A stretch of DNA of 13,475 bases from CAVPRW01 sp046727435 [NCBI: bacterium] (GTDB lineage: Bacteria; Tectomicrobia; Entotheonellia; J063): NCBI GenBank assembly GCA_046727435.1, contig JBKPCR010000293.1, forward strand, positions 1 to 13,475, written 5' to 3'. Below, piece by piece: positions 7,201-13,475 of the stretch. A program made the translations under genes and the position numbers. Numbering within the stretch: position 1 is the stretch's first letter; every line of letters starts with the position of its first letter. The notes beneath the pieces were generated by a model. That model worked only from the letters and a program-made list of their open reading frames with translations. It searched no databases and was not told the origin of the DNA.

Positions 7201-8850
7201 ATGCCACAATTAATCGAGGTTTTCTTTTCCTACTCGCACAAAGACAAAGAACTTCGGGATGGACTTGACAAGCATCTGAGCCTCATGAAGCACCTCGGTA
7301 TCATCACAGGGTGGCATGACCATCAGATCTCCGCGGGTCAGGAATGGAAAGGACAAATTGACGAGCACCTAAATACGGCGCATGTAATTCTCTTGCTGGT
7401 CAGTGCGGATTTCCTCAATTCTAATTATTGCTATGACATTGAACTTACGCGAGCGATGGAGCGTCATGCAGCTGGTGAAGCCCGTGTAATCCCGATCATC
7501 CTTCGTCCTTGCGATTGGCAAGGCGCTCCATTTGATCAGCTTCAAGTATTACCCACGGATGGAAAGCCTGTCACTGAGTGGCCAAATCTCGACCAGGCAT
7601 TTTTGGATATTGCCAGGGGTATTCGCGATGTGGTGGACAAGCTGTGTCTTTCTGATCAACTTCTTTCTTTGAGAAACACCATTAAGATTTCAAACGATGG
7701 GGGAAGTGAAGAATGGGAAGAAGATGCAGCACTATTATATGAAGTTACCAAACCCTTTGAAGAAATACGGCAGCGACTCGCGAGCATGAAATCATGTGAG
7801 TTCGAGGCCTTTGCCATAACTGCACATAATCTTGATGTGTTTCATCAAGTAAAAAGCAATATTGAACCTGACCATGAAACCAGAATAACGAAAACAGAGG
7901 AACATCCCGGTGGCTCCGGTGCAAATACCATCTATGCTCTGGCGAAGCTTGGCCGGAAGGTGGGGATAGCCGGGATTGTGGCGAAGGATCGTAATGGCCG
8001 TTACTTAAAGGAAGATTTTGGTCAAGTCGAGCGTGGGAAGTACAAGGTAGATGTTGAATGCCTCCTGGAAACAAATCCGAAAGCTGGTCTCCACACTGGT
8101 CGGACGCTCGTGTTGGTAGAAAAGCACGGTGGTCGCCGCCTCATCTGTGTAGACCCTGGCGTAAACGAAATCTGGGCTGAGGAAATTGAGCGTCAGAACC
8201 AACAAGGCAAATTAGTGGACTGTATCAGCTCCTCTAAAATCGTCCACTTTTCGTCGTTTACAGGAGATGCTGAACGTGCAAAGCAGCGGAGGTTAATCGG
8301 ATATCTTCCTAAGGAAACTATCCTCTCCTTCACACCCGGTGCGTTATACTCAGGAGCAGGCTTGGATGCCCTGGAAGAGATTCTGAGGAGGACCAACGTA
8401 CTTTTCTTGTACGAACAGCAGCTAGACACTCTACTGCGCAGTAAATCGTTGTTGCGGCCTAAGGAAACAGCGCCCCATCGACAGAAGCTTAGAAGGTTGT
8501 TTGAGTGGAGAAAGCAGAATAAACATTGCGAGCCTATTCTTATAGTTATTAAACCTGCAGCCAAGATAAGCATGGGCATCTCAGTGCCTTCGGATATAGT
8601 AATGGCTTATGGCTGCAACGACTTTGAGGGCGACATACTTCCAAAAGTACGTGTCGAAGATTCTGGAAGAAAAGATACTACGGGTGCTGGAGATGCACTG
8701 GCCTCAGGAGTATTATTTGGGCTTTTGAGAGGTTCCAGTGTGCAATTCTGCGTTGAGGCTGGAGTTGAAATGGCTGCGTGCGCGTCGAGTACTTTCGGGG
8801 CCAGGCCAGGTTTACCGAATGTGGAGGGGCTTCGAGGAAGGCTTTTATGA
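7201..8850 (+). CDS. TIR domain - PfkB/ribokinase-family kinase fusion
   Basis: This is a 549-aa intact protein. Residues 4-148 form a TIR domain with FFSYSHKDKELRD, ITGWHDHQISAGQEW and LVSADFLNSNYCYDIEL. E81 matches the catalytic Glu of NAD-cleaving TIRs, with Ser/Tyr/Cys in the usual nearby places. After a charged linker (about 150-200), residues 200-545 are a PfkB/ribokinase fold. PfkB signature 1 is GGSGANTIYALAKLG (237-251), running on to GIVAKDRNG. A TPGALYSGAG...LFLYEQQ segment matches the usual DPG...NE region. Signature 2 is DTTGAGD (492-498), with D498 as the expected catalytic base. There is no signal peptide or membrane span. The ATG follows AAAGGG (7187-7192) by 8 nt. The gene is visibly AT-richer than its neighbours, which suggests transfer. 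It stands alone, with an IS66 relic before it and an IS701 insertion 23 bp after it. Both enzymatic halves look complete. The substrate, and any role in defence, are inference. Confidence 0.93.
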   Translation: MPQLIEVFFSYSHKDKELRDGLDKHLSLMKHLGIITGWHDHQISAGQEWKGQIDEHLNTAHVILLLVSADFLNSNYCYDIELTRAMERHAAGEARVIPIILRPCDWQGAPFDQLQVLPTDGKPVTEWPNLDQAFLDIARGIRDVVDKLCLSDQLLSLRNTIKISNDGGSEEWEEDAALLYEVTKPFEEIRQRLASMKSCEFEAFAITAHNLDVFHQVKSNIEPDHETRITKTEEHPGGSGANTIYALAKLGRKVGIAGIVAKDRNGRYLKEDFGQVERGKYKVDVECLLETNPKAGLHTGRTLVLVEKHGGRRLICVDPGVNEIWAEEIERQNQQGKLVDCISSSKIVHFSSFTGDAERAKQRRLIGYLPKETILSFTPGALYSGAGLDALEEILRRTNVLFLYEQQLDTLLRSKSLLRPKETAPHRQKLRRLFEWRKQNKHCEPILIVIKPAAKISMGISVPSDIVMAYGCNDFEGDILPKVRVEDSGRKDTTGAGDALASGVLFGLLRGSSVQFCVEAGVEMAACASSTFGARPGLPNVEGLRGRLL

Positions 8851-8873
8851 GTTTGGCCACCCAGTGGCGGGGC

Positions 8874-8877
8874 CTAA
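8874..8877. repeat. Target-site duplication CTAA, left copy
   Basis: CTAA directly precedes the left inverted repeat of the IS701-type element and recurs at 10250-10253 directly after the right one. It fits the 4-bp YTAR duplications known for IS701-family insertions. Confidence 0.85.
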
Positions 8878-8891
8878 TTCTACTCTGTTAG
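8878..8891 (+). repeat. IS701 left terminal inverted repeat
   Basis: TTCTACTCTGTTAG is the exact reverse complement of 10236-10249. Similarity beyond 14 bp is patchy. Confidence 0.9.
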
Positions 8892-8972
8892 GACCTTTGT
8901 GAGCAAAGATCGATGAACCGATCCGTGGTCACCCACCATAGGACAGCTTGGTGTCGGAGCCACCGGGCCACC

Positions 8973-10190
8973 TCACGATGCACGGCGGGGAGGGACTGTC
9001 GCTGGCGCTGCGGCCGAGGGGGGAAAAGGGTCGCGTGGGCGACCCGGGCGGTCGTCGCGGCGCCCCTGCCGCCGCTCCAACCAGACCAGAAAGCTGTAAG
9101 CCAGCATCACCGTCACCGCATGCCGATGAAACCCTGGCCACAGGCGGCCTTGATACTGGCCCCAGCCCAACTCTCCCTTGGCCTCTTCATGAAACTGTTC
9201 CACGGCATGGCGCCGATGGGCATAGCCGGCCAGTTCTTCCAGCGGGGTCTCCACGGGCAGGTTGCTCCAATAGTACTTCCGCTCCTCCGGCTGGCCTTGG
9301 GTGGCCCGCTCCCCGACCAGCCAGCCCTCGTGCCGCTGACTATCGCTGGTCACCCGCCAACCACGCACCGCCACAAACTTCTTGCGCAACCAGCCTTTGG
9401 TCCCACGCCGCCAGCGAATCGTGTGCCACTGCCAGCGGGGCACGCTGTGGAGCAACTCGTCCGCCCGCCATACGGGGGCGCTCGGCGCGCGCCCCAGGCT
9501 CACCTGGAAATCTGTCCGCACCGCCACCACATACAGCTCCTGCCGCGTCTCCAGGCCCGCCAGGAAGTTCGGGTTGTCCCCGTAGTCGGCATCGGCGACC
9601 ACGCAGCGGTGCGGCACGCCCCAGGCCCGCGCCTGATCGAGGAGTGCCAAGGCAATCTCTGGCTTGGTCTGAAAGGAGATGTCGGCCGGGACACGGGCCT
9701 GCTGGCGACGCTCAGGGGCCGTCGCCCACGCCTGCGGCGGGTACAACCGCACGGCGACCGGCCACGTGGCGTGCGGATCGCTGTAGCAGCAACTCACGGC
9801 GATCTGGCAGTTACCCACCTTCCCCAGGGTCCCCGAGTATTGCCAGGCCACTCCCACCGAGGCCGTCCTCCGCTTGGGAAAGCCCGTATCATCCACGATC
9901 AGTACCCCATCGCCCCTGGTGACCTCCGCGAACATCTTCTGCACCCGCTGGCGGTTGAGGTCCTCCTCGTCCCACTGCATATTGGTGAGGAACTCCTGCA
10001 CCCGCTGCGCACTGGTGCCCGGTACGGCCTGGGCGATGGTATCGCCATTCTTGTTGGGCAACTCGGTGAGCAGCCCCGTCGTATAGCGCTCCAGCGCCTC
10101 TCGGCCCTCCGGTCGCCGAAAGCGGACCCGAAACGTACTCAAAAACGCCTGCAACTCCGGCAACGCCGCCGGACTGGTATGTACATCCAC
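8973..10190 (-). CDS. IS701-family DDE transposase with frameshifted C-terminus
   Basis: It cuts and pastes the surrounding element. The frame is open from 10229, but the real start is most likely GTG at 10190. AAAGGAGG (10197-10204) lies 6 nt upstream of it, and VDVHTSPAALPELQ is where such proteins begin. This gives 405 aa. The catalytic acidic residues are in VLIVDDTGFPK (D100), VVADADYGDN (about D202) and RRHAVEQFHEEAKGELGW (E331). Near the end, at the C6/G6 run 9018-9023, the frame appears shifted. The alternative frame reads SLPAVHREVARWLRH then TTDRFI and ends at 8888, just inside the IS end, which is the expected family C-terminus. The frame used here ends in an unrelated Pro/Ala/Arg-rich tail with stop at 8973. 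One C fewer in that run would restore the full protein. The catalytic core is whole, so the product could be active or impaired. Confidence 0.88.
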   Translation of the reverse strand: MDVHTSPAALPELQAFLSTFRVRFRRPEGREALERYTTGLLTELPNKNGDTIAQAVPGTSAQRVQEFLTNMQWDEEDLNRQRVQKMFAEVTRGDGVLIVDDTGFPKRRTASVGVAWQYSGTLGKVGNCQIAVSCCYSDPHATWPVAVRLYPPQAWATAPERRQQARVPADISFQTKPEIALALLDQARAWGVPHRCVVADADYGDNPNFLAGLETRQELYVVAVRTDFQVSLGRAPSAPVWRADELLHSVPRWQWHTIRWRRGTKGWLRKKFVAVRGWRVTSDSQRHEGWLVGERATQGQPEERKYYWSNLPVETPLEELAGYAHRRHAVEQFHEEAKGELGWGQYQGRLWPGFHRHAVTVMLAYSFLVWLERRQGRRDDRPGRPRDPFPPSAAAPATVPPRRAS

Positions 10191-10196
10191 CAGTAT

Positions 10197-10204
10197 CCTC
10201 CTTT
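10197..10204 (-). promoter_or_regulatory. Ribosome binding site that sets the IS701 transposase start
   Basis: AAAGGAGG on the minus strand lies 6 nt before GTG at 10190. No comparable site precedes the ATG at 10229, so the GTG start is preferred over the longer frame. Confidence 0.75.
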
Positions 10205-10235
10205 CACTAAAGAGGATACCACGCCTCATCGAATA

Positions 10236-10249
10236 CTAACAGAGTAGAA
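10236..10249 (-). repeat. IS701 right terminal inverted repeat
   Basis: CTAACAGAGTAGAA is the exact reverse complement of 8878-8891. Confidence 0.9.
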
Positions 10250-10253
10250 CTAA
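10250..10253. repeat. Target-site duplication CTAA, right copy
   Basis: It directly abuts the right inverted repeat and matches 8874-8877. Confidence 0.85.
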
Positions 10254-10430
10254 GGTAGGGTTCAGGCCAACTTTACACTGCTTGGCAGCCATAGGACGGG
10301 AATCATCATCGCTGAAATGAGAGTATAACTTTGTATTGCGCAAATAGGAGAACGAGAAAGCTGATGTGGAGAGCGTTAAAATTCCTTGGGAGGTCTTGAG
10401 GCAGCGTGTACACCGCAGTACGCTTAGCCC

Positions 10431-10931
10431 ATGAGCCCCGCTCAAGGACCACCTGGCGGCTACCAATTGCATATGGTGCTACTCGCTATTAGCCCGCTGA
10501 TCTGGCGTCATCTCCTCATCCGCAGCAACACCAGCCTCGCCGACCTCCAGCTGTCCTGCAAATCGCCTTTGGCTGGAGTGACAAGCATCTTCATTGTTTC
10601 CGCATCCATCTGCGGGACTATGGCAGCACTGATGCAGCTTCCCACCGCGTGTAACTGACGGATCTGTATTGGCAGCTCACAGATCGGTCCCACTGAGTCT
10701 ACGATTTCATCGCCGACTGGTGATGGGACATTCGCCTGGAAGCAATCCTATCGGTCGAGGCGGAGCCCTGCTTTCCTGGCTGTTAATGGCAAGAGCGCAG
10801 CGCCGTCAGAAGAGCGCTGAGGTGCTTAGGCATACGTGCAACAGCTGGATCAGTATCGCGGTTATCCACTGTTGGAGGCTTTGTCTATGGTGGCCGGCAA
10901 CTCATTGTGGAGGCACAACTCCCAGATCCTA
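10431..10931 (+). pseudogene. pRiA4b ORF-3-like protein, multiply broken
   Basis: The first frame from ATG 10431 gives YQLHMVLLAISPLIWRHLLI and RSNTSLADLQ, the typical N-terminus of the plasmid pRiA4b ORF-3-like family (function unknown). Near 10545-10556 the frame shifts and continues as LQIAFGWSDKHLHCFRIHLRDYG to a TAA at 10652. The same frame, past in-frame stops at 10694 and 10721, carries the family's YDF...W...IRLEAIL segment (from 10700). A third frame then reads NGKSAAPSEE, followed by AYVQQLDQYRGYPLLEAL, which matches the conserved GxRAxPPEDxGG and following helix. The gene is therefore readable almost end to end, but with at least two frameshifts and several stops. Such proteins are often found in plasmid and mobile regions. 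No functional product is expected. Confidence 0.8.
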
Positions 10932-11119
10932 AGGTGATAACGCGAAAAAGCACCGACGGACGCTTACTCTCCGGCGGTATGGACTCCTAGGCCGCTTCCA
11001 AACGTGCTGCTATATTCGACAAACTTTTCTTACCGAGACCTTGCATCTATACTTTCGCATTTTTGAGCGTGAGGATGCGCAGTAGGCAGATGATGTGCAA
11101 TAGGCAGATTTTGAGGTGA

Positions 11120-11952
11120 AAACCAAAGGGAAAGCACCGCTTTAACCGGCATGGCCTCGCGGGCTTAGCTGATGCACCGCGCGCCGGACGCCCGCGTCGG
11201 CATGATGAGACGATACGAGGCAAGGTGATCGCCCTGACGCGTACCATACCCTACAGGCTGGGATACCCCTTTGCGTTGTGGACGCTGGCACGGCTGCAGC
11301 AGGTCCTCCAGGAGCACCTTGGGCTCGGGGTCACCCCGGCGACGATCTGGAAGGGGCTCCAAGCTGAGGGCTTGGTGTGGAAACGCCAGCAGCGTTGGCT
11401 CCAAGTGACGGTTGATACGGCCTTCGTCGACAAAAGGGGGCCATCATCCAGGCCTACACCCAGCCGGTCCCGGCGCGGCGGGTCATCTGCCTCGATGCGT
11501 TGGGCATGGGTGGCCCAGGCTGGGCAACCTTGACCCCGGACGATGGCCGGCGAGGCTATGTGTGGGGGTTCGGTGCGTTCGAGCCCGCCACCGGGTTGGC
11601 GACGACCCTGTGCAGTCCACGGCGCGACAGTGCCAGCTTCATGCACCTCTTGGAGCTGGTCCTGCAGACGTATCCTGCGCAGCAATGGGTCCTGATCACC
11701 GATAACTTGACCACCCATGTCTCGCGCGAGACGCAGGCCGCGTTGCTGGCCTGGCCAGAGGTGCAGCTGGTGTGGCTGCCGAAGTAGGCTTGTGGGCTCA
11801 ACCGGATCGAGCCCTGGTGGAAACAGCTGCGGAGCCTGGCCTTGAAGGGTCGGCGGTGTGAGCGCATCGATGAGGTGCTCGAGGCGATGGTGCAGGCCAC
11901 GCTGTATTGGAATGCGCATCGCTATCCCGATGTCTGGAAAAAAGCCGCCTAA
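11120..11952 (+). pseudogene. IS630-type transposase, frameshift plus premature stop
   Basis: The first open frame (11120 to about 11438) gives RFNRHGLAGLADAPRAGRP, a helix-turn-helix region with LWTLARLQQVLQEHLGL, and WKGLQAEGLVWKRQQRW. At the A4G5 run 11432-11440 one G is missing and the frame shifts. The protein continues as AIIQAYTQPVPARRVICLDALG (first catalytic Asp). It then gives QWVLITDNLTTH (second Asp), a TAG at 11785 where a Tyr is usual (LPK-stop-ACGLN), and [18 protein letters not shown] (catalytic Glu) to TAA at 11950. The product is close to full length for the family apart from the extreme N-terminus. I found no terminal inverted repeats. It is inactive as written, but only lightly damaged. 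Confidence 0.83.
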
Positions 11953-12215
11953 CTTTGGAAAAGGACTACTCAAGTCTGCTGGAGCAATTGATGCAAAAGC
12001 TAGCAGTCAGCAGGTTCATCAGCTTTTGGGTCATCACTTTGATCAAACCTATCCGACCGAACCGTCAGTTGGGTTAGCATCAGGAACCCAAAGTTTGCGT
12101 ACCAGTCGCTCTCTTACACCCAGTTACGGAAATAGCCTATGCACATTGCCGCACTTATCGGAGCATGCAATGACTCGTGATCAGATCGTGCTCTCAGAGG
12201 CGAAAGTGAACGTAA

Positions 12216-12575
12216 TGCAAGCGTTCTGCCCCAAACGTCCTGCTCCTGGGCCCTCCTGGGGCGGGCACGTCGATGCTGGTCCGGCGGCTCACCACCATCC
12301 TGCCGGCGATGACCCTCGCCGAGGCCCTTGAGACCACGCGGATCCACCGCGTCGCCGGCCGCACCGGCGACCGCACGGCGTGGGTCACGACCCGCCCGTG
12401 TCGCGCGCCCCACCATACCATCTCGGAGGCGGGGCTGATCGGCGGGGGCCAGGTGCCGCTGCCGGGCGACGTGTCGCTGGCGCACCATGGGATGCTCTTG
12501 TTGGATGCACGGCCAGAGTGCCGCCGCCACGTCCTGGACGTACTGTGTCAGCCGCTTGAGGAGAGTGTCATATAG
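12216..12575 (+). pseudogene. ComM/YifB-like Mg-chelatase ATPase fragment, copy 2
   Basis: The frame reads [19 protein letters not shown], a Walker A motif with the essential Lys replaced by Thr. It continues with [34 protein letters not shown] and [20 protein letters not shown]. The tail is [19 protein letters not shown] and PLEESVI, followed by TAG. In ComM the Walker B region normally reads LFLDELPE; here DEL has become DAR. The fragment extends about 90 nt further than copy 1 but begins at the same junction (GCGTTCTG). Beyond the stop another frame may continue as ISRTPSI. The N-terminal and C-terminal domains are missing. With Walker A Lys and Walker B Glu lost it cannot be an ATPase. 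Nucleotide similarity to copy 1 is high, including a run of about 29 identical bases around the RTAWVTTRP codons. Confidence 0.85.
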
Positions 12576-12694
12576 ATACCATCTCCCGCACGCCATCGAT
12601 CCCACCGCACTCCCCGTCCTGGCCGAGCTCGCGGCACGTGCGCCGACCGCCACGGGTGCATCTGAGCGCTCCTGAGACGGCTGGTGATTTTCGC

Positions 12695-12724
12695 TTGACA
12701 GGGGGACGCGCGCTGGAGTACTGA
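12695..12724 (+). promoter_or_regulatory. Possible promoter upstream of the right-hand cyclase
   Basis: A perfect TTGACA at 12695-12700 is followed after 18 nt by TACTGA, a poor -10 match. The position, about 95 nt before the cyclase ATG, is reasonable. The weak -10 makes this uncertain. Confidence 0.25.
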
Positions 12725-12735
12725 CACACCATCTC

Positions 12736-12754
12736 GCCTCCAGGCTGTGGAGGC
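12736..12754 (+). other. Perfect 7-bp hairpin in the cyclase leader
   Basis: GCCTCCA (12736-12742) and TGGAGGC (12748-12754) pair perfectly around a 5-nt loop, 65 nt before the cyclase start. There is no T-run, so it is more likely a leader structure or an operator-like inverted repeat than a terminator. Confidence 0.4.
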
Positions 12755-12819
12755 ACCGGAGTCGTCATCTGCACACACATGCGCCCAGCGCGCTCACCGC
12801 CGCCCAGGAGGGGGTATCC

Positions 12820-13475
12820 ATGCGCTGCCCGAGCTGCGGCTTCGACAACCCCGAAGGTCTGAAGTTTTGCGGCGAGTGTGGCACGGCCGTGACGGCTCCG
12901 TGCCCCAGGTGCGGGTTTGTCAATCCGCCCCAGTTCAAATTTTGTGGCGATTGTGGCGCGTCCCTCGTGCCAGCGTCGCGTCCCTCCAGCACCCCCTCGC
13001 TGGCGGTTCAGCCTCAGCCCCCCAGCCGCTACACCCCCGCCTATCCTGCGGAGAAAATCCTCACGTCCAAGACCGCCCTCGAAGGCGAGCGCAAGCAGGT
13101 GACCGTGCTGTTTGCCGACCTCAAGGGCTCGATGGAGTTGCTCGCCGACCGCGACCCCGAAGAGGCGCGTGCGATTCTCGACCCGGTGTTGGAGCGCATG
13201 ATGGCCGCCGTGCATCGCTATGAGGGGATGGTCAATCAGGTCATGGGCGATGGGATCATGGCGCTCTTTGGGGCCCCGATCGGGCATGAAGACCACGCCA
13301 TCCGGGCCTGCTATGCGGCGCTAGCCATGCAAGCGTCGGTGAAAGCCTATGCCGCCGAGGTGCAACGCACCAAGGGCGTGCCTATCCACATGCGCGTCGG
13401 ACTGAATGCCGGCGAGGTCGTGGTCCGCTCGATCGGCAGTGACCTCCACATGGACTACACGGCCGTCGGACAAAC
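12820..13475 (+). CDS. Zinc-ribbon class III adenylate/guanylate cyclase (3' partial)
   Basis: The frame is open to the window end and shows 218 codons. Two zinc ribbons use Cys 3/6/17/20 and 28/31/42/45. After a Pro/Ser-rich linker comes a class III nucleotidyl cyclase domain. FADLKGS carries the metal-binding D100, VMGDGIMALFGAP carries D144, and GLNAGEVVVRSIGSDLHMDY leads into the usual TAVGQ segment. In this family the domain is normally followed by an AAA/STAND-type ATPase and TPR repeats, which would lie outside the window. The ATG at 12820 is preceded by AGGAGG at 12806-12811. It is clearly paralogous to the broken cyclase at 1498, with the same zinc-ribbon spacing and near-identical core peptides (ALEGERKQVTVLFADLKGSM), and this copy appears intact as far as seen. 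It likely makes cAMP or cGMP; which nucleotide cannot be decided here. Confidence 0.92.
   Translation, partial: MRCPSCGFDNPEGLKFCGECGTAVTAPCPRCGFVNPPQFKFCGDCGASLVPASRPSSTPSLAVQPQPPSRYTPAYPAEKILTSKTALEGERKQVTVLFADLKGSMELLADRDPEEARAILDPVLERMMAAVHRYEGMVNQVMGDGIMALFGAPIGHEDHAIRACYAALAMQASVKAYAAEVQRTKGVPIHMRVGLNAGEVVVRSIGSDLHMDYTAVGQ

Larger units (their letters stand above)
8878..10249 (-). mobile_element. IS701-family insertion sequence, 1,372 bp
   Basis: The element is bounded by perfect 14-bp inverted repeats (TTCTACTCTGTTAG at the left, its complement at the right) and flanked by CTAA direct repeats. It holds one DDE transposase gene on the minus strand, filling nearly the whole element. The intact ends and target duplication indicate a recent or at least undisturbed insertion. 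The insertion point is 23 bp beyond the stop codon of the TIR-PfkB gene, so no coding sequence was cut. Confidence 0.9.

Noticed and set aside
8913-10247. A 444-codon plus-strand open frame opposite the IS701 transposase
   Set aside because: It is Pro/His/Arg-rich with no family pattern, and the minus strand carries a clear DDE transposase with a good ribosome site. It is an antisense shadow of a high-GC gene.
11030-11975. Terminal inverted repeats of the IS630-type element
   Set aside because: The sequence after 11952 looks like a plausible right end, but I could not find a matching complement on the left side.

Overview
The window reads as a high-GC bacterial chromosome segment with many decayed genes and mobile elements. 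Its class III cyclases carry an N-terminal double zinc ribbon, and a TPR tail of the same kind of protein lies at the left edge. That gene style is common in uncultured soil- or sponge-associated lineages such as Rokubacteria/Methylomirabilota, Tectomicrobia (Entotheonella) and some deltaproteobacteria. This placement is an inference from gene style; no rRNA or other marker gene is present.

Left part (1-5027): the TPR end of a large protein running in from the left edge; an intact SDR oxidoreductase; a zinc-ribbon class III cyclase broken by two tandem in-frame stops and a 39-nt deletion; and an intact 959-aa protein with a TIR domain, one membrane span, about sixteen 32-residue YD-like repeats and a C-terminal PDZ-like domain. 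All are on the plus strand.

Middle part (5028-7200): mostly decayed DNA. It holds a truncated ComM/Mg-chelatase-like ATPase fragment, about 1 kb with no recognisable gene, and a frameshifted IS66-type transposase remnant on the minus strand.

Right part (7201-13475): an intact, visibly AT-richer gene fusing a TIR domain to a PfkB/ribokinase-type kinase; a 1,372-bp IS701-family element with 14-bp inverted repeats and a 4-bp CTAA target duplication, inserted 23 bp after that gene; a pRiA4b ORF-3-like pseudogene; an IS630-type pseudogene; a second ComM-like fragment that begins at the same truncation point as the first and has lost its Walker A lysine; and the first 218 codons of another zinc-ribbon cyclase running off the right edge.

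The two TIR proteins are the most interesting content. One looks like a membrane-anchored receptor with a cytoplasmic TIR domain and an extracytoplasmic repeat/PDZ region. The other joins a possible NAD-cleaving domain to a possible sugar or nucleoside kinase. Their presence in an IS-rich, degenerate stretch suggests an accessory, defence-type island. That they act together, or in defence at all, is inference.
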